Of a stretch of 60,286 nucleotides of DNA, positions 52,946 to 60,286 are shown piece after piece. Made by a program: the position numbers and the translations under genes. Numbering within the stretch: position 1 is the stretch's first letter; the number at the start of each line of letters is the position of its first letter. The notes under the pieces were generated by a model. The model was not told where the DNA came from. It saw only the letters and a program-made list of their open reading frames with translations, and made no database searches. This DNA is from Acrocarpospora macrocephala (GTDB taxonomy: Bacteria > Actinomycetota > Actinomycetes > Streptosporangiales > Streptosporangiaceae): positions 1 through 60,286 of the forward strand of contig NZ_BLAE01000072.1 in assembly GCF_009687865.1 (NCBI RefSeq). The letters run 5' to 3'.

Positions 52946-54826
52946 TCAGCTCAGCCGGAGCCGGACGACCACCGGCAGATGGTCGGAGAACGGCACCCGG
53001 GGCACGGACGCCTCGACCACCTGCAGGCCGGGCGTGATCAGCACGTGGTCGATCCGCTTCACCGGGTTCTCGGCCGGAGAGGTCGGCGGATCGCCCTGGG
53101 CGATCAGCGGATCGGTGAGCCCGGCGGCCTCCAGCACCCGCATCTCCGGGTCGTCCTTGGTGGTGTTGAGGTCGCCCGCGAGGATCACCGGCCGCGGTGT
53201 CCCGCCGCTGGTCGCCGCCACCGCCGCCACGGCGGTGTTCCCGGCCGCGAGACCCTGGGCCAGCGCGGCCACCTCGGGGGCCTGGCCTGGCGGGGCCTGC
53301 AGATGGGTGTTGACGATGCCGATCTCGCGCCCGCCCACGGTCAGCACGATCGCCTGGGCCTGCGCGCCGGTCGGATGGTCGTGCTTGCCGAGCCGGTTCG
53401 AGACGGCCTCCCTGACCGGCAGGTTGGTGAGCAGGGCGTCGCCCCAGAGCCGATCGGCGGCGGGCGCGAAGTAGTAGCGCATGCCTAGCCCCTGCGCGAT
53501 CCGGTCCAGGTCGTCGTGGCCGCCGTTGAGCAGCCAGCCCCGGTCGACCTCGCTGAGCAGCACCACGTCGGGCCGTACCGTCCTGGCCCAGGCGGCGATC
53601 CGGTCCAGGTCGAGGGTGCCGGTCAGGCCGTACCCCATCCTGATGTTGTACGCGACGAGCGTGAACTCCTCGCCTTCCACGGTCTGCGTGGCGGGGATGG
53701 TCCGCCAGGTCAGACCGGCGACCAGGAGCGGCGGCAGCAGCAGCCCGGCGAGCGTGCCGGAGACCAGGACCGGCAGCTTGATCCGGGGCGTCGCCACGAG
53801 GCCGCGGTCGAGCCTCCGTCCGACGCCGATCAGGGCGGCGGCCACGCCGATCACCATCGGCACGATCGTGTTGGGGAAGCCCAGGTCGGCGTCGTACGAG
53901 GCGTAGAACGCGAACGTGGCGACCAGGAACACCAGCGTGCCCGCGAGCAGCGCGGCCCCAGGGCGTCTCCATCCGGGACTCAGGGTGGCCAGGCCCAGGC
54001 ACCCGCCCAGACCGGCCGCCAGCAGGATGGCCTGCGCGCTGCCGACCACCGGCGAGAAGACGCCGATCAGCAGCCCGGCCGGGAACAGCACCCGGTAGAC
54101 ATGGACCGGCGCGTTCGCCAGGAGCGGCGCGATCGCGAACGGGACCAGGCTGAGGCAGGCGACGCCCAGCGCCGCCACCGAGGCCGCCGCCGCGAACTCG
54201 TTGCTCCCGCCGGACCAGCTGCCGGTAATCGCCGCCCCCGGCCCCAGATACTGACCGGTCAGGAACAGGGCCGGGCCGACCAGGAACCAGACGGCCGCCG
54301 GAGCGATGTCCTCTCCCGGCTTGGCGAGGAGCGCGGACCACAGGAAGGCGGCTGGGACTGCGATGGCGGGGAACCAGGGGAACAGGCCGTCCTGCCAGAT
54401 CAGGTCCATGTGGTCGATCGCGATGTGCAGCAGGCCGCTGAGGCCGAGTCCCAGGGCTATCCCGACCGGTACGGCCGCGCGGGGCAGCGTGCGGGCGCAG
54501 CCGAACAGGAAGAAGAGGCCGGCGCAGACGCTCGCGGCGGAGAGGTAGAGCTGCGGGGTGCCGCCGTCGGTGCCCTGGAGGGCGATCCTGGTGGCGGCGA
54601 GTACGGCGGCCCCGCTGAGCATGACCGTACGGGGGCCAACGAACCGGGCGATCGCGATCGCGATGAACGGGATCACGAACCAGATAGCCGCGAACAAACC
54701 GAGTTGTTCTGGTGGGGTGTCGCCCGCCCGGCCGTACAGGGTGATGAGGGACGGGAGGAAGACCCGCAGCGCGTCGAGAAGCAGCAGGAGGCCCAGGGTG
54801 AGGGCGGCGATCGGCCAGCGGGACAT
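52946..54826 (-). CDS. Membrane-anchored endonuclease/exonuclease/phosphatase protein
   Basis: The 626-residue protein has an N-terminal block of about ten or more membrane helices (residues 1-370), followed by a DNase I-like domain with LVAYNIRMGYGL, DVVLLSEVDRGWLLNGG, GIVNTHLQAP, ILAGDLNTTKDDP and FSDHLPVVVRL. That is the full set for an active metal phosphodiesterase (Glu in SEVDRG, DLN, DH). The substrate may be a phospholipid, sphingomyelin-like or nucleotide. The catalytic side relative to the membrane cannot be fixed from the sequence. Confidence 0.85.
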   Translation of the reverse strand: MSRWPIAALTLGLLLLLDALRVFLPSLITLYGRAGDTPPEQLGLFAAIWFVIPFIAIAIARFVGPRTVMLSGAAVLAATRIALQGTDGGTPQLYLSAASVCAGLFFLFGCARTLPRAAVPVGIALGLGLSGLLHIAIDHMDLIWQDGLFPWFPAIAVPAAFLWSALLAKPGEDIAPAAVWFLVGPALFLTGQYLGPGAAITGSWSGGSNEFAAAASVAALGVACLSLVPFAIAPLLANAPVHVYRVLFPAGLLIGVFSPVVGSAQAILLAAGLGGCLGLATLSPGWRRPGAALLAGTLVFLVATFAFYASYDADLGFPNTIVPMVIGVAAALIGVGRRLDRGLVATPRIKLPVLVSGTLAGLLLPPLLVAGLTWRTIPATQTVEGEEFTLVAYNIRMGYGLTGTLDLDRIAAWARTVRPDVVLLSEVDRGWLLNGGHDDLDRIAQGLGMRYYFAPAADRLWGDALLTNLPVREAVSNRLGKHDHPTGAQAQAIVLTVGGREIGIVNTHLQAPPGQAPEVAALAQGLAAGNTAVAAVAATSGGTPRPVILAGDLNTTKDDPEMRVLEAAGLTDPLIAQGDPPTSPAENPVKRIDHVLITPGLQVVEASVPRVPFSDHLPVVVRLRLS

Positions 54827-54986
54827 GAGCACTCCTCCGCGTTGGACATGAGTGATCCTTGTAGCCCGCAGGTGTGGTATCAAGAGCCAATTTCCGGACC
54901 GCCGCCGAGTCGCTAAGCTGGCAGGAAACTTTGTTGATATTTTCGCAAGCTGCGTTAACCCGGGGGCGATCATAGAAAGCAGGAGC

Positions 54987-56165
54987 ATGGAGCGACGTCC
55001 TGGCGTGCCCAGGCTGCTCCGGGAGATCAACGACCGGGCCGCGCTGGAATTGCTGCTTGCCTCAGGACCGCTGACCCGGGGGCAGATCGGCGACCTGACA
55101 GGCCTGTCCAAGGTCACCGCGTCCCAGACGTTGTCCCGCCTGGAGGAGCGCGGCCTGGTCGAGGTGGTCGGCGAGCAGGCGGGTAACCGGGGGCCGAACG
55201 CGGCGCTTTATGGGGTGATCGCCTCGTGTGCGTACGTGGCGGGCCTGGATGTGGGGCCTGAGTTCGTCACCGCCGCCATCGCCGACATCAACGGCGACGT
55301 GGTCGCCGAGGTGACCGCCGCCCCGAACGGTCACGACGACCCGGTCTCGGTGGTGCACAACGCCGTGGTGAAGGCGTGCAGGTCGGCCAAGGTGGCGCTG
55401 TCCCGGCTGCGCGGCGTGGTCATCGGCACGCCTGGCGTGGTCGACCCGCGCACCGGCGACGTGCGCTTCTCCTTCGACCTGCCGGACTGGCACGAGGGCA
55501 TCCACGAGGCGCTCGCCCGGGACCTGCGCCGGGACGTCACGATCGAGAACGACGTGAACCTGGTCGCCATCGCGGAACGCGCCAAAGGCGCGGCCCAGCG
55601 GGCGGACGACTTCGTGCTGCTCTGGGTCGGCCGCGGCATCGGCCTCGCCGTCGTGCTCGGCGGGCGGCTGCACCGCGGCCGGTCCGGCAGCGCGGGCGAG
55701 ATCGGCTACCTTCCGGTGCCCGGCGTCCCGCTGGCCGAGGACATCAGGGCCACCCCCGGGCGGCTGCCGTCCCTCGCGGGCGGCCTGCAGTCCCTGGTCA
55801 GCTCGGAGGCGGTCATCGAACTCGCCGCCGAGTACGGCTTCGCCGCCGACACCGCCGCCGAAGCCGTCACCGCGGCGGTGGCGGCCGACGAGGGCGGCGA
55901 CCGGCTGCTGGACGAGATCGCCTCCCGGCTGGCCCTGGGCGTCGCCTCCGTCTGCGTCGTCCTGGACCCCGGTCTGGTGGTGCTGGCCGGGGAGGTCGGC
56001 CAGGCGGGCGGGGTGTCGCTGACCGGCCGGGTGGAGCAGGCCGTGGCCCGGATCTGCCCGATCCGCCCCCAGGTGGTCACCAGCGAGGTGACCGGCAGCC
56101 CGGTCCTGCGCGGCGCGGTGATCGCCGCTCTGGAGCAGGCCCGCGAGGAGATCTTCGCCTCCTGA
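54987..56165 (+). CDS. ROK family regulator
   Basis: The 392-residue protein has an N-terminal winged helix (RAALELLLASGPLTRGQIGD, LTGLSKVTASQTLSRLEERG) and a ROK sugar-kinase-like domain (VAGLDVGPEFVTAAIADING, GVVIGTPGVVDPRTG, IENDVNLVAIAERAKGAA, GIGLAVVLGGRLHRGRSGSA). The zinc-binding cysteine motif is not seen. It probably controls a sugar regulon elsewhere, or the divergent EEP gene 160 bp away. Confidence 0.92.
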   Translation: MERRPGVPRLLREINDRAALELLLASGPLTRGQIGDLTGLSKVTASQTLSRLEERGLVEVVGEQAGNRGPNAALYGVIASCAYVAGLDVGPEFVTAAIADINGDVVAEVTAAPNGHDDPVSVVHNAVVKACRSAKVALSRLRGVVIGTPGVVDPRTGDVRFSFDLPDWHEGIHEALARDLRRDVTIENDVNLVAIAERAKGAAQRADDFVLLWVGRGIGLAVVLGGRLHRGRSGSAGEIGYLPVPGVPLAEDIRATPGRLPSLAGGLQSLVSSEAVIELAAEYGFAADTAAEAVTAAVAADEGGDRLLDEIASRLALGVASVCVVLDPGLVVLAGEVGQAGGVSLTGRVEQAVARICPIRPQVVTSEVTGSPVLRGAVIAALEQAREEIFAS

Positions 56166-56250
56166 CGGTGTGATGGATTCGTTACCCGTTGGGGGTATTT
56201 GACGCGGGGGGCCGCTCTCTCTTCTGTGCGGAGAAGAGATGGAGGTCCCT

Positions 56251-57882
56251 ATGTGGACGATTGACTACCAGGGGGAGCCGGATTCGGAGCCGGAGGCTCC
56301 GGACGCCGGCGCGGCCCTGGTCTTCCCGCGCGAGATCCTCGACGCGCACGGCGCGCGCGTGCTGAACCCCGCCACCGCGCCGCTCGGGTCGGGCAGCGTG
56401 GTGCCGGATTCCACCGTGTATCACGCCGACATGGTGCTGGTGCCGACCCAGGTGCTCGCCGACCGGAGCGTGCGGGAGTGGTTCACGGCGGCGCTCGGCG
56501 AGCTGGGGCTGGAGCCGCACCTGCCGGAGGACACCGGGAACGATCCAGGCGCGGAGCCGCTCCAGTGGCGTGCGGTCGTGCTGCGGGTGACCCGCGGCGT
56601 GGCCGAGGTGGACGCCTGGGCGGTCGTGCAGCATCTCCGGACCCGGCTGCCCGTGGACTCCCCGGTCCGTGGTCTCGATGAGATCTCCCGCCGCATCCTC
56701 GAATTCGGCGGGCGGATCGGCCTCAACCATCTGCTGGTGGGGTCGGCCGTGATCGGCGGCGAGCCGGTCACCGACGGCCACGGCCTCCCCGGCGACACCC
56801 CGGGACGGGCCGGATTCGGCTACGCGACACGGTGCCCGGTCCAGGTCGTGTGGCCCAAACCGGTCCCCGACCCGGCCTTCACCGGGCGGGCGCCCGTCGT
56901 GGCCCTCATCGACAGCGGCAGCGCGAAGCACGACTGGTTCGACTGGCGGGACGAGCCGTGGCAGGGCCACCAGTTCCTGGTCAGCTCCAAGGCCCAGCAG
57001 AAGATCGTCAACGGCACTCCCGTCAACGCCGCCCGGCCCCAGCAGGTGCCGGCCATCGACGGCCATGAGGATCGGCCCGTCTCGGGGCGGCCGCTGCTCG
57101 GGCTGGTCAACGCCCAGGCGGGGCACGCCACCTTCGAGGCGGGGCTGATCCACCAGCTCGCGCCGGAGGCCCGGATCCTGAACCTGCGGGCGATGTTCGC
57201 CGACGGCCTGGTCTCCGAGCACGCCCTGCACCTGGCGCTGGAATACGTGCTGGAGCTGGTCGAGGCCAATCAGCGCGACCCGGACACCGGGCTCTTCGTG
57301 GACGTGGTGTCGCTGTCGTGCGGCTACTTCAACGAGAACCGCGACGACCGGGTCTACACGCAGTCCGTGGAGCGGCTGGTGGACGAGATCCGCTCGAAGG
57401 GCGTGATGGTGGTCGCCGCGGCCGGGAACTACGCCGCGACCAAGGCCTTCTACCCGTCGGGGCTGGCCGGGATCCCGGACCAGGAGAAACGGCCGTTCGA
57501 GCGGGCGCCCATCTTCGGGGTCGGCGCGAAGAACCCGAACGGCAGCATCGCGATCTTCAGCAACGGCGGGGCGGCGATCAAGTACTACGCCCCGGGAGCG
57601 ATGCTGATCAGCACCTTCCCGCCGGGCATCCGCGGCTCGGCCGAGCCGGAGCTGGAGCTCAGAGGCACCAGGAACGGGCGGCCGTGGATTCGCGAATCCT
57701 ACGACCCCGACGACTTCCGCAGCGGGTTCGCGCTCTGGAGCGGCACCTCGTTCGCGGCCCCCATCGTGGCGGGCCAGGTGCTCGCCCACCTGATTCGCGA
57801 TCACGGCGCGCAGCTCGCGGACGTGAGCGCGGACGCCGCACTGACGAGAGGAACGGCGATCGTGAAGAAACTCCAGCAATGA
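56251..57882 (+). CDS. S8 (subtilisin-like) serine protease, intracellular
   Basis: The protease of about 543 residues has its triad at Asp221 (VALIDSG), His292 (GHATFEAGLIH) and Ser500 (SGTSFAAP), plus the oxyanion Asn in VVAAAGNYAAT. There is no signal peptide or pro-domain, so it acts in the cytoplasm. Residues 1-205 are an unusual N-terminal domain that may bind a partner. ATG 56251 has GGAGGT just upstream (56241-56246); ATG 56239 is the alternative. It leads a four-gene operon with overlapping starts and stops. Confidence 0.88.
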   Translation: MWTIDYQGEPDSEPEAPDAGAALVFPREILDAHGARVLNPATAPLGSGSVVPDSTVYHADMVLVPTQVLADRSVREWFTAALGELGLEPHLPEDTGNDPGAEPLQWRAVVLRVTRGVAEVDAWAVVQHLRTRLPVDSPVRGLDEISRRILEFGGRIGLNHLLVGSAVIGGEPVTDGHGLPGDTPGRAGFGYATRCPVQVVWPKPVPDPAFTGRAPVVALIDSGSAKHDWFDWRDEPWQGHQFLVSSKAQQKIVNGTPVNAARPQQVPAIDGHEDRPVSGRPLLGLVNAQAGHATFEAGLIHQLAPEARILNLRAMFADGLVSEHALHLALEYVLELVEANQRDPDTGLFVDVVSLSCGYFNENRDDRVYTQSVERLVDEIRSKGVMVVAAAGNYAATKAFYPSGLAGIPDQEKRPFERAPIFGVGAKNPNGSIAIFSNGGAAIKYYAPGAMLISTFPPGIRGSAEPELELRGTRNGRPWIRESYDPDDFRSGFALWSGTSFAAPIVAGQVLAHLIRDHGAQLADVSADAALTRGTAIVKKLQQ

Positions 57883-58499
57883 CCGCGCAGCCCGAACCCG
57901 TCGAAACGGCTGATCGCGGTCATGAGCGCCGCGATCGGCTGGCCGCGCTGCTGGCGCGTGCCCAGGCGGGGGAGAGGGCCGCCTGGGAGGAATTGGTCAC
58001 AGAATGCACCCCGATGCTCTGGCACACCGCGCGCGGCCAGGGCCTCGGGTACGAAGCGGCCCAGGACGTGGTGCAGACCACCTGGCTCGTCCTGGTCCGT
58101 CGCCAGCACTCGATCAACTCTCCGGGGGCGTTGATCGAGTGGCTGGTGACGACTACGCGCCGGGAGGCGTGGCGGGCGCGGGCCAGGGAACGCTCCGCCG
58201 ACCTGCTCGGCGAGGAGACCCTGGACGACGTCAAGGATCAGGTCGCCCTGCCGGAGGAACTGCTGCTCGAAGACGAGCGCCGCCAGGCGCTGTGGCGGGC
58301 GGTGGGTTCGCTGCCGCGGCGCTGTCAGGCCCTGCTGCGGGTCATCGCCTTCGCGCCGCGGCCGCACTACGACGCGGTGGCGAAGGCGCTGGAGATGCCG
58401 GTGGGCAGCATCGGCCCGACCCGGAGCCGGTGCCTGGCCAAACTGCGCGGGACCCTGGCCGCCGATCCGTCCTGGAACCCTGACTGGAGAGCGCCATGA
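57879..58499 (+). CDS. ECF-like sigma-70 factor
   Basis: The 206-residue protein has region 2 (AWEELVTECTPMLWHTARGQ, EAAQDVVQTTWLVLVRR) and region 4 (LPRRCQALLRVIAFAPRPHY, VAKALEMPVGSIGPTRSRCL). Both helices needed for -10 and -35 recognition are present. Its start overlaps the protease stop and its stop overlaps the next start (ATGA both times), so the protease, sigma factor and partner are made in fixed ratio. Regulated proteolysis of its partner is a plausible trigger. Confidence 0.9.
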   Translation: MTAQPEPVETADRGHERRDRLAALLARAQAGERAAWEELVTECTPMLWHTARGQGLGYEAAQDVVQTTWLVLVRRQHSINSPGALIEWLVTTTRREAWRARARERSADLLGEETLDDVKDQVALPEELLLEDERRQALWRAVGSLPRRCQALLRVIAFAPRPHYDAVAKALEMPVGSIGPTRSRCLAKLRGTLAADPSWNPDWRAP

Positions 58500-58963
58500 G
58501 CGAGGAGGAGCCCATGGGATCCGATCTCCGGGATGAGTTCGTGGTGGAGGAGCTCGGACAGCTGTACTCGCGGGTCGATCCGGTGCCGCCCGGGCTGGTG
58601 GAAAGGATCACCTTCGCTTTGGAGCTGTGGTCGGAGGACTTCGCGGTCCTGCGTCCGAGGGAGGAGCTCGCCGCGGGGGTGCGCGGCGGCGAGACGCGGA
58701 CGATCACCTTCGACAGCGCCAGCCTGACCGTCATGATCGATATCTCCGAGCGGCAGGACGGCACGGTCCGGGTGGACGGCTGGCTCGCGCCGCCGGATGC
58801 TCATCTGGTCGAACTGCGTAGCCCGCAAGGGGTGAGTACGACTCTGGCCGACGCGGCCGGCCGATTCGTCCTGGACGAGGTCCCGCGCGGCCTGGTCCAG
58901 ATCGTGGTCCGGGCCACCGAGGGAAACGAACCGCTCGCGTTGACTCCCTCGATCGTGGTCTGA
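58496..58963 (+). CDS. Small protein with a beta-sandwich C-terminus, putative sigma partner
   Basis: No named family is certain. The 155-residue protein has a helical N-terminus (VVEELGQLYSRVDPVPPGLV, ERITFALEL) like the short zinc-less partners encoded next to ECF genes. Its C-terminus has carboxypeptidase-regulatory-like strands (HLVELRSPQGVSTTLADAAG, FVLDEVPRGLVQIVVRAT). It is coupled to the sigma gene and may act as anti-sigma factor or adaptor. Confidence 0.65.
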   Translation: MSEEEPMGSDLRDEFVVEELGQLYSRVDPVPPGLVERITFALELWSEDFAVLRPREELAAGVRGGETRTITFDSASLTVMIDISERQDGTVRVDGWLAPPDAHLVELRSPQGVSTTLADAAGRFVLDEVPRGLVQIVVRATEGNEPLALTPSIVV

Positions 58964-58968
58964 ATCCC

Positions 58969-60286
58969 GTGGCCGCAGATCGGAAGAGCCGGACGGCCGG
59001 CTCCGTGGCCGAAGAGGAAGCCGAGCGGCTCTACGCGCAGGGCACGGCCGCGACTTCGGCCGGACGCCGGGAGGAAGCCGAGCGGCTCTTTGCGCAGGGC
59101 ACGGCCGCGACTTCGGCCGGACGCCGGGAGGAAGCCGAGCGGCTCTTTGCGCAGGGCACGGCCGCGACTTCGGCCGGACGCCGGGAGGAAGCCGAGCGGC
59201 TCTTTGCGCAGGGCACGGCCGCGGCCTCGGCCGGACGCCGGGAGGAAGCCGAGCGGCTCTTTGCGCAGGGCACGGCCGCGGCCTCGGCCGGACGCCGGGA
59301 GGAAGCCGAGCGGCTCTACGCGCAAGGCACCGCCGCCACCTCGGCCGGTCGTCCCGCGCTTGCCGCGCGGCGGCTGCGGCGCGGCCTCAACCTGCTCGCG
59401 GACGGCGATCCGCTCGCGGGCCGGATGCTGATCAGCCTGGCCCACGCCGAAGCCGAGCAGGGCCACACCCAGCTCGGCCTGAACCTCCTGGCGACGGCCG
59501 AGAAGCGGGCCGCCCCCGCCGACCGCCCGGTGGCGCGGGCCCAGCGCGGCCTGATGCTGCTCCGCCTGGGCCGGACCGTGGAGGCCCTGCGCGAACTGGA
59601 CGCCGCCGTGCCGGAACTGGCCAGGTACGACGCCGTGGAGCTGGCGCGGATCCTGCTCAACCGGGCCGTCATCCACATCGACCTGGGCAGGATCGCCCAC
59701 GCCCGCGACGACCTGCGGCGCAGCGCCCAACTCGCGCGCGCCCAACGGCACGAGATCCTCACCGTCAAAGCCCTCCATAACGACGGCTACTGCGACCTGC
59801 TGGTCGGCGACATCCCCAGCTGCCTGGCCGTCTTCGCCGAAGTCGAACCCACCTACCGCCGCCTCCTCCCCGGCCTCCTCCCGCTACTCGCCCTGGACCA
59901 GGCCCGAGCCCTCCTCTCCGCCGGCCTAGCGACCGAAGCCGGCCGCCGCCTGGACGACACCCTCCCCCAGTTCCGCCGCCAGCGCCTCATCCAGGACTAC
60001 GCCGAAGCCGAACTGGCCCGCGCCCGCGCCGCCCTGGACGCAGGCAACCCAACCGACTCCATCACCTGGTCCCGCCGCGCCGAATCCCACTTCCGCCGCC
60101 GCGGCAGCCTCCCCTGGGCCCTCCGCGCCACTCTCATGCGCCTACACGCCGAATTCACCCATGCAACAAGGACGGTGGTTCTCCCACCCACCGACCCTTT
60201 GCTTTCTCTCGGGCTCCGCCCGACCCCGTCGGCACCGTTGCCGCCGGAACGAAGCGGCAGCGGATCCGGGGTTCTCCCACCCACCC
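58969..60286 (+). CDS. TPR protein, 5' part; candidate TPR-CHAT component (runs off the window)
   Basis: The frame from GTG 58969 stays open to the window end (439 codons). After a short start come six 19-residue repeats (EEAERLFAQGTAATSAGRR) that blend into TPR helices (LAHAEAEQGHTQLGLNLL, ALRELDAAVPELARYDAV, AELARARAALDAGNP). In comparable actinobacterial operons of S8 protease, sigma factor and small protein, the last gene encodes TPR plus a C-terminal CHAT (caspase-like) protease. That domain would lie outside this window and is not seen. The end of the visible sequence contains a two-hairpin repeat in frame. Confidence 0.75.
   Translation, partial: MAADRKSRTAGSVAEEEAERLYAQGTAATSAGRREEAERLFAQGTAATSAGRREEAERLFAQGTAATSAGRREEAERLFAQGTAAASAGRREEAERLFAQGTAAASAGRREEAERLYAQGTAATSAGRPALAARRLRRGLNLLADGDPLAGRMLISLAHAEAEQGHTQLGLNLLATAEKRAAPADRPVARAQRGLMLLRLGRTVEALRELDAAVPELARYDAVELARILLNRAVIHIDLGRIAHARDDLRRSAQLARAQRHEILTVKALHNDGYCDLLVGDIPSCLAVFAEVEPTYRRLLPGLLPLLALDQARALLSAGLATEAGRRLDDTLPQFRRQRLIQDYAEAELARARAALDAGNPTDSITWSRRAESHFRRRGSLPWALRATLMRLHAEFTHATRTVVLPPTDPLLSLGLRPTPSAPLPPERSGSGSGVLPPT
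59014..59355 (+). repeat. Six tandem 57-bp coding repeats
   Basis: Units start at 59014, 59071, 59128, 59185, 59242 and 59299. Units 2-5 are nearly identical (units 2 and 3 encode ATSAGRR, units 4 and 5 AASAGRR), while the outer units read LYAQG instead of LFAQG. Such near-identity points to recent expansion by slippage or unequal crossover. Confidence 0.92.
60174..60286 (+). repeat. Second copy of the two-hairpin coding repeat
   Basis: GGTGG-TTCTC-CCACC (60174-60188) and CGGGC-TCC-GCCCG (60210-60222) lie 36 bp apart, exactly as at 1658 and 1694, with CCCCGTCGG after them. A further copy starts at the window edge (GTTCTCCCACCCACC, 60270-60284). Confidence 0.75.

Overview
The window reads as chromosome of a high-GC filamentous actinobacterium, most likely a member of the Streptosporangiales or a relative. 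The basis is codon use, actinobacterial families (SARP/STAND regulator, GntR/UTRA, DUF402, DUF4276) and the gene order ftsK, rodZ-like, rimO, pgsA, cinA, clgR. The genus cannot be fixed from the sequence alone.

Layout. 1-4.2 kb: a GntR/UTRA regulator, an RsbW-like ATP-binding protein, and a complete IscB element (RuvC/HNH nuclease with a structured upstream omega RNA). 4.4-7.1 kb: the conserved pair dapA and rnj. 7.1-11.8 kb: an MFS exporter translationally coupled to a 1046-residue SARP/STAND regulator. 11.8-24.8 kb: a mosaic of small regulators (DUF402, GntR-type proteins, an operator array of five CCCTAGG-core palindromes), an alpha-ketoglutarate semialdehyde dehydrogenase, an HsdR remnant, an ATPase plus DUF4276 pair with the look of an anti-phage system, a broken flavoprotein gene, an inositol-phosphatase-like gene paired with an HTH-phosphoribosyltransferase-like fusion, and a decayed methyltransferase/STAND region.

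25.1-42.3 kb is a pectin and uronate utilisation locus. A minus-strand operon encodes two sugar ABC permeases, an SDR, 5-dehydro-4-deoxyglucarate dehydratase (KdgD), an enolase-superfamily enzyme, a Gfo/Idh/MocA-DUF6807 fusion, a solute-binding lipoprotein and a secreted PL1 pectate lyase. It is divergent from a LacI regulator and a mutarotase, with two LacI-type palindromes between them. A large TnpB gene sits next to an IclR regulator. They are followed by a KdgK-like sugar kinase and a secreted CBM13-PL3 pectate lyase, which share a 17-bp IclR-type motif. The locus has no ABC ATPase, as expected if a shared MsiK-type ATPase serves it.

42.4-49 kb returns to the conserved core: ftsK, rodZ-like, rimO, pgsA, cinA, clgR. 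dapA-rnj and ftsK-rimO are usually close neighbours in actinobacteria, so about 35 kb of accessory DNA appears to sit inside a housekeeping block. 49-56 kb: Nei-type glycosylase, Rrf2 regulator, a three-gene ABC-2 exporter, a membrane-anchored endonuclease/exonuclease/phosphatase protein and a ROK regulator. 56.2 kb to the end: a tightly coupled operon of S8 protease, ECF-like sigma factor, small partner and TPR protein. The TPR gene carries six 57-bp repeats and runs off the window. It resembles actinobacterial protease/TPR-CHAT conflict systems.

Two genes at opposite ends of the window carry the same two-hairpin repeat, with identical hairpin spacing and codon phase, which suggests a palindromic element that colonises coding sequence.
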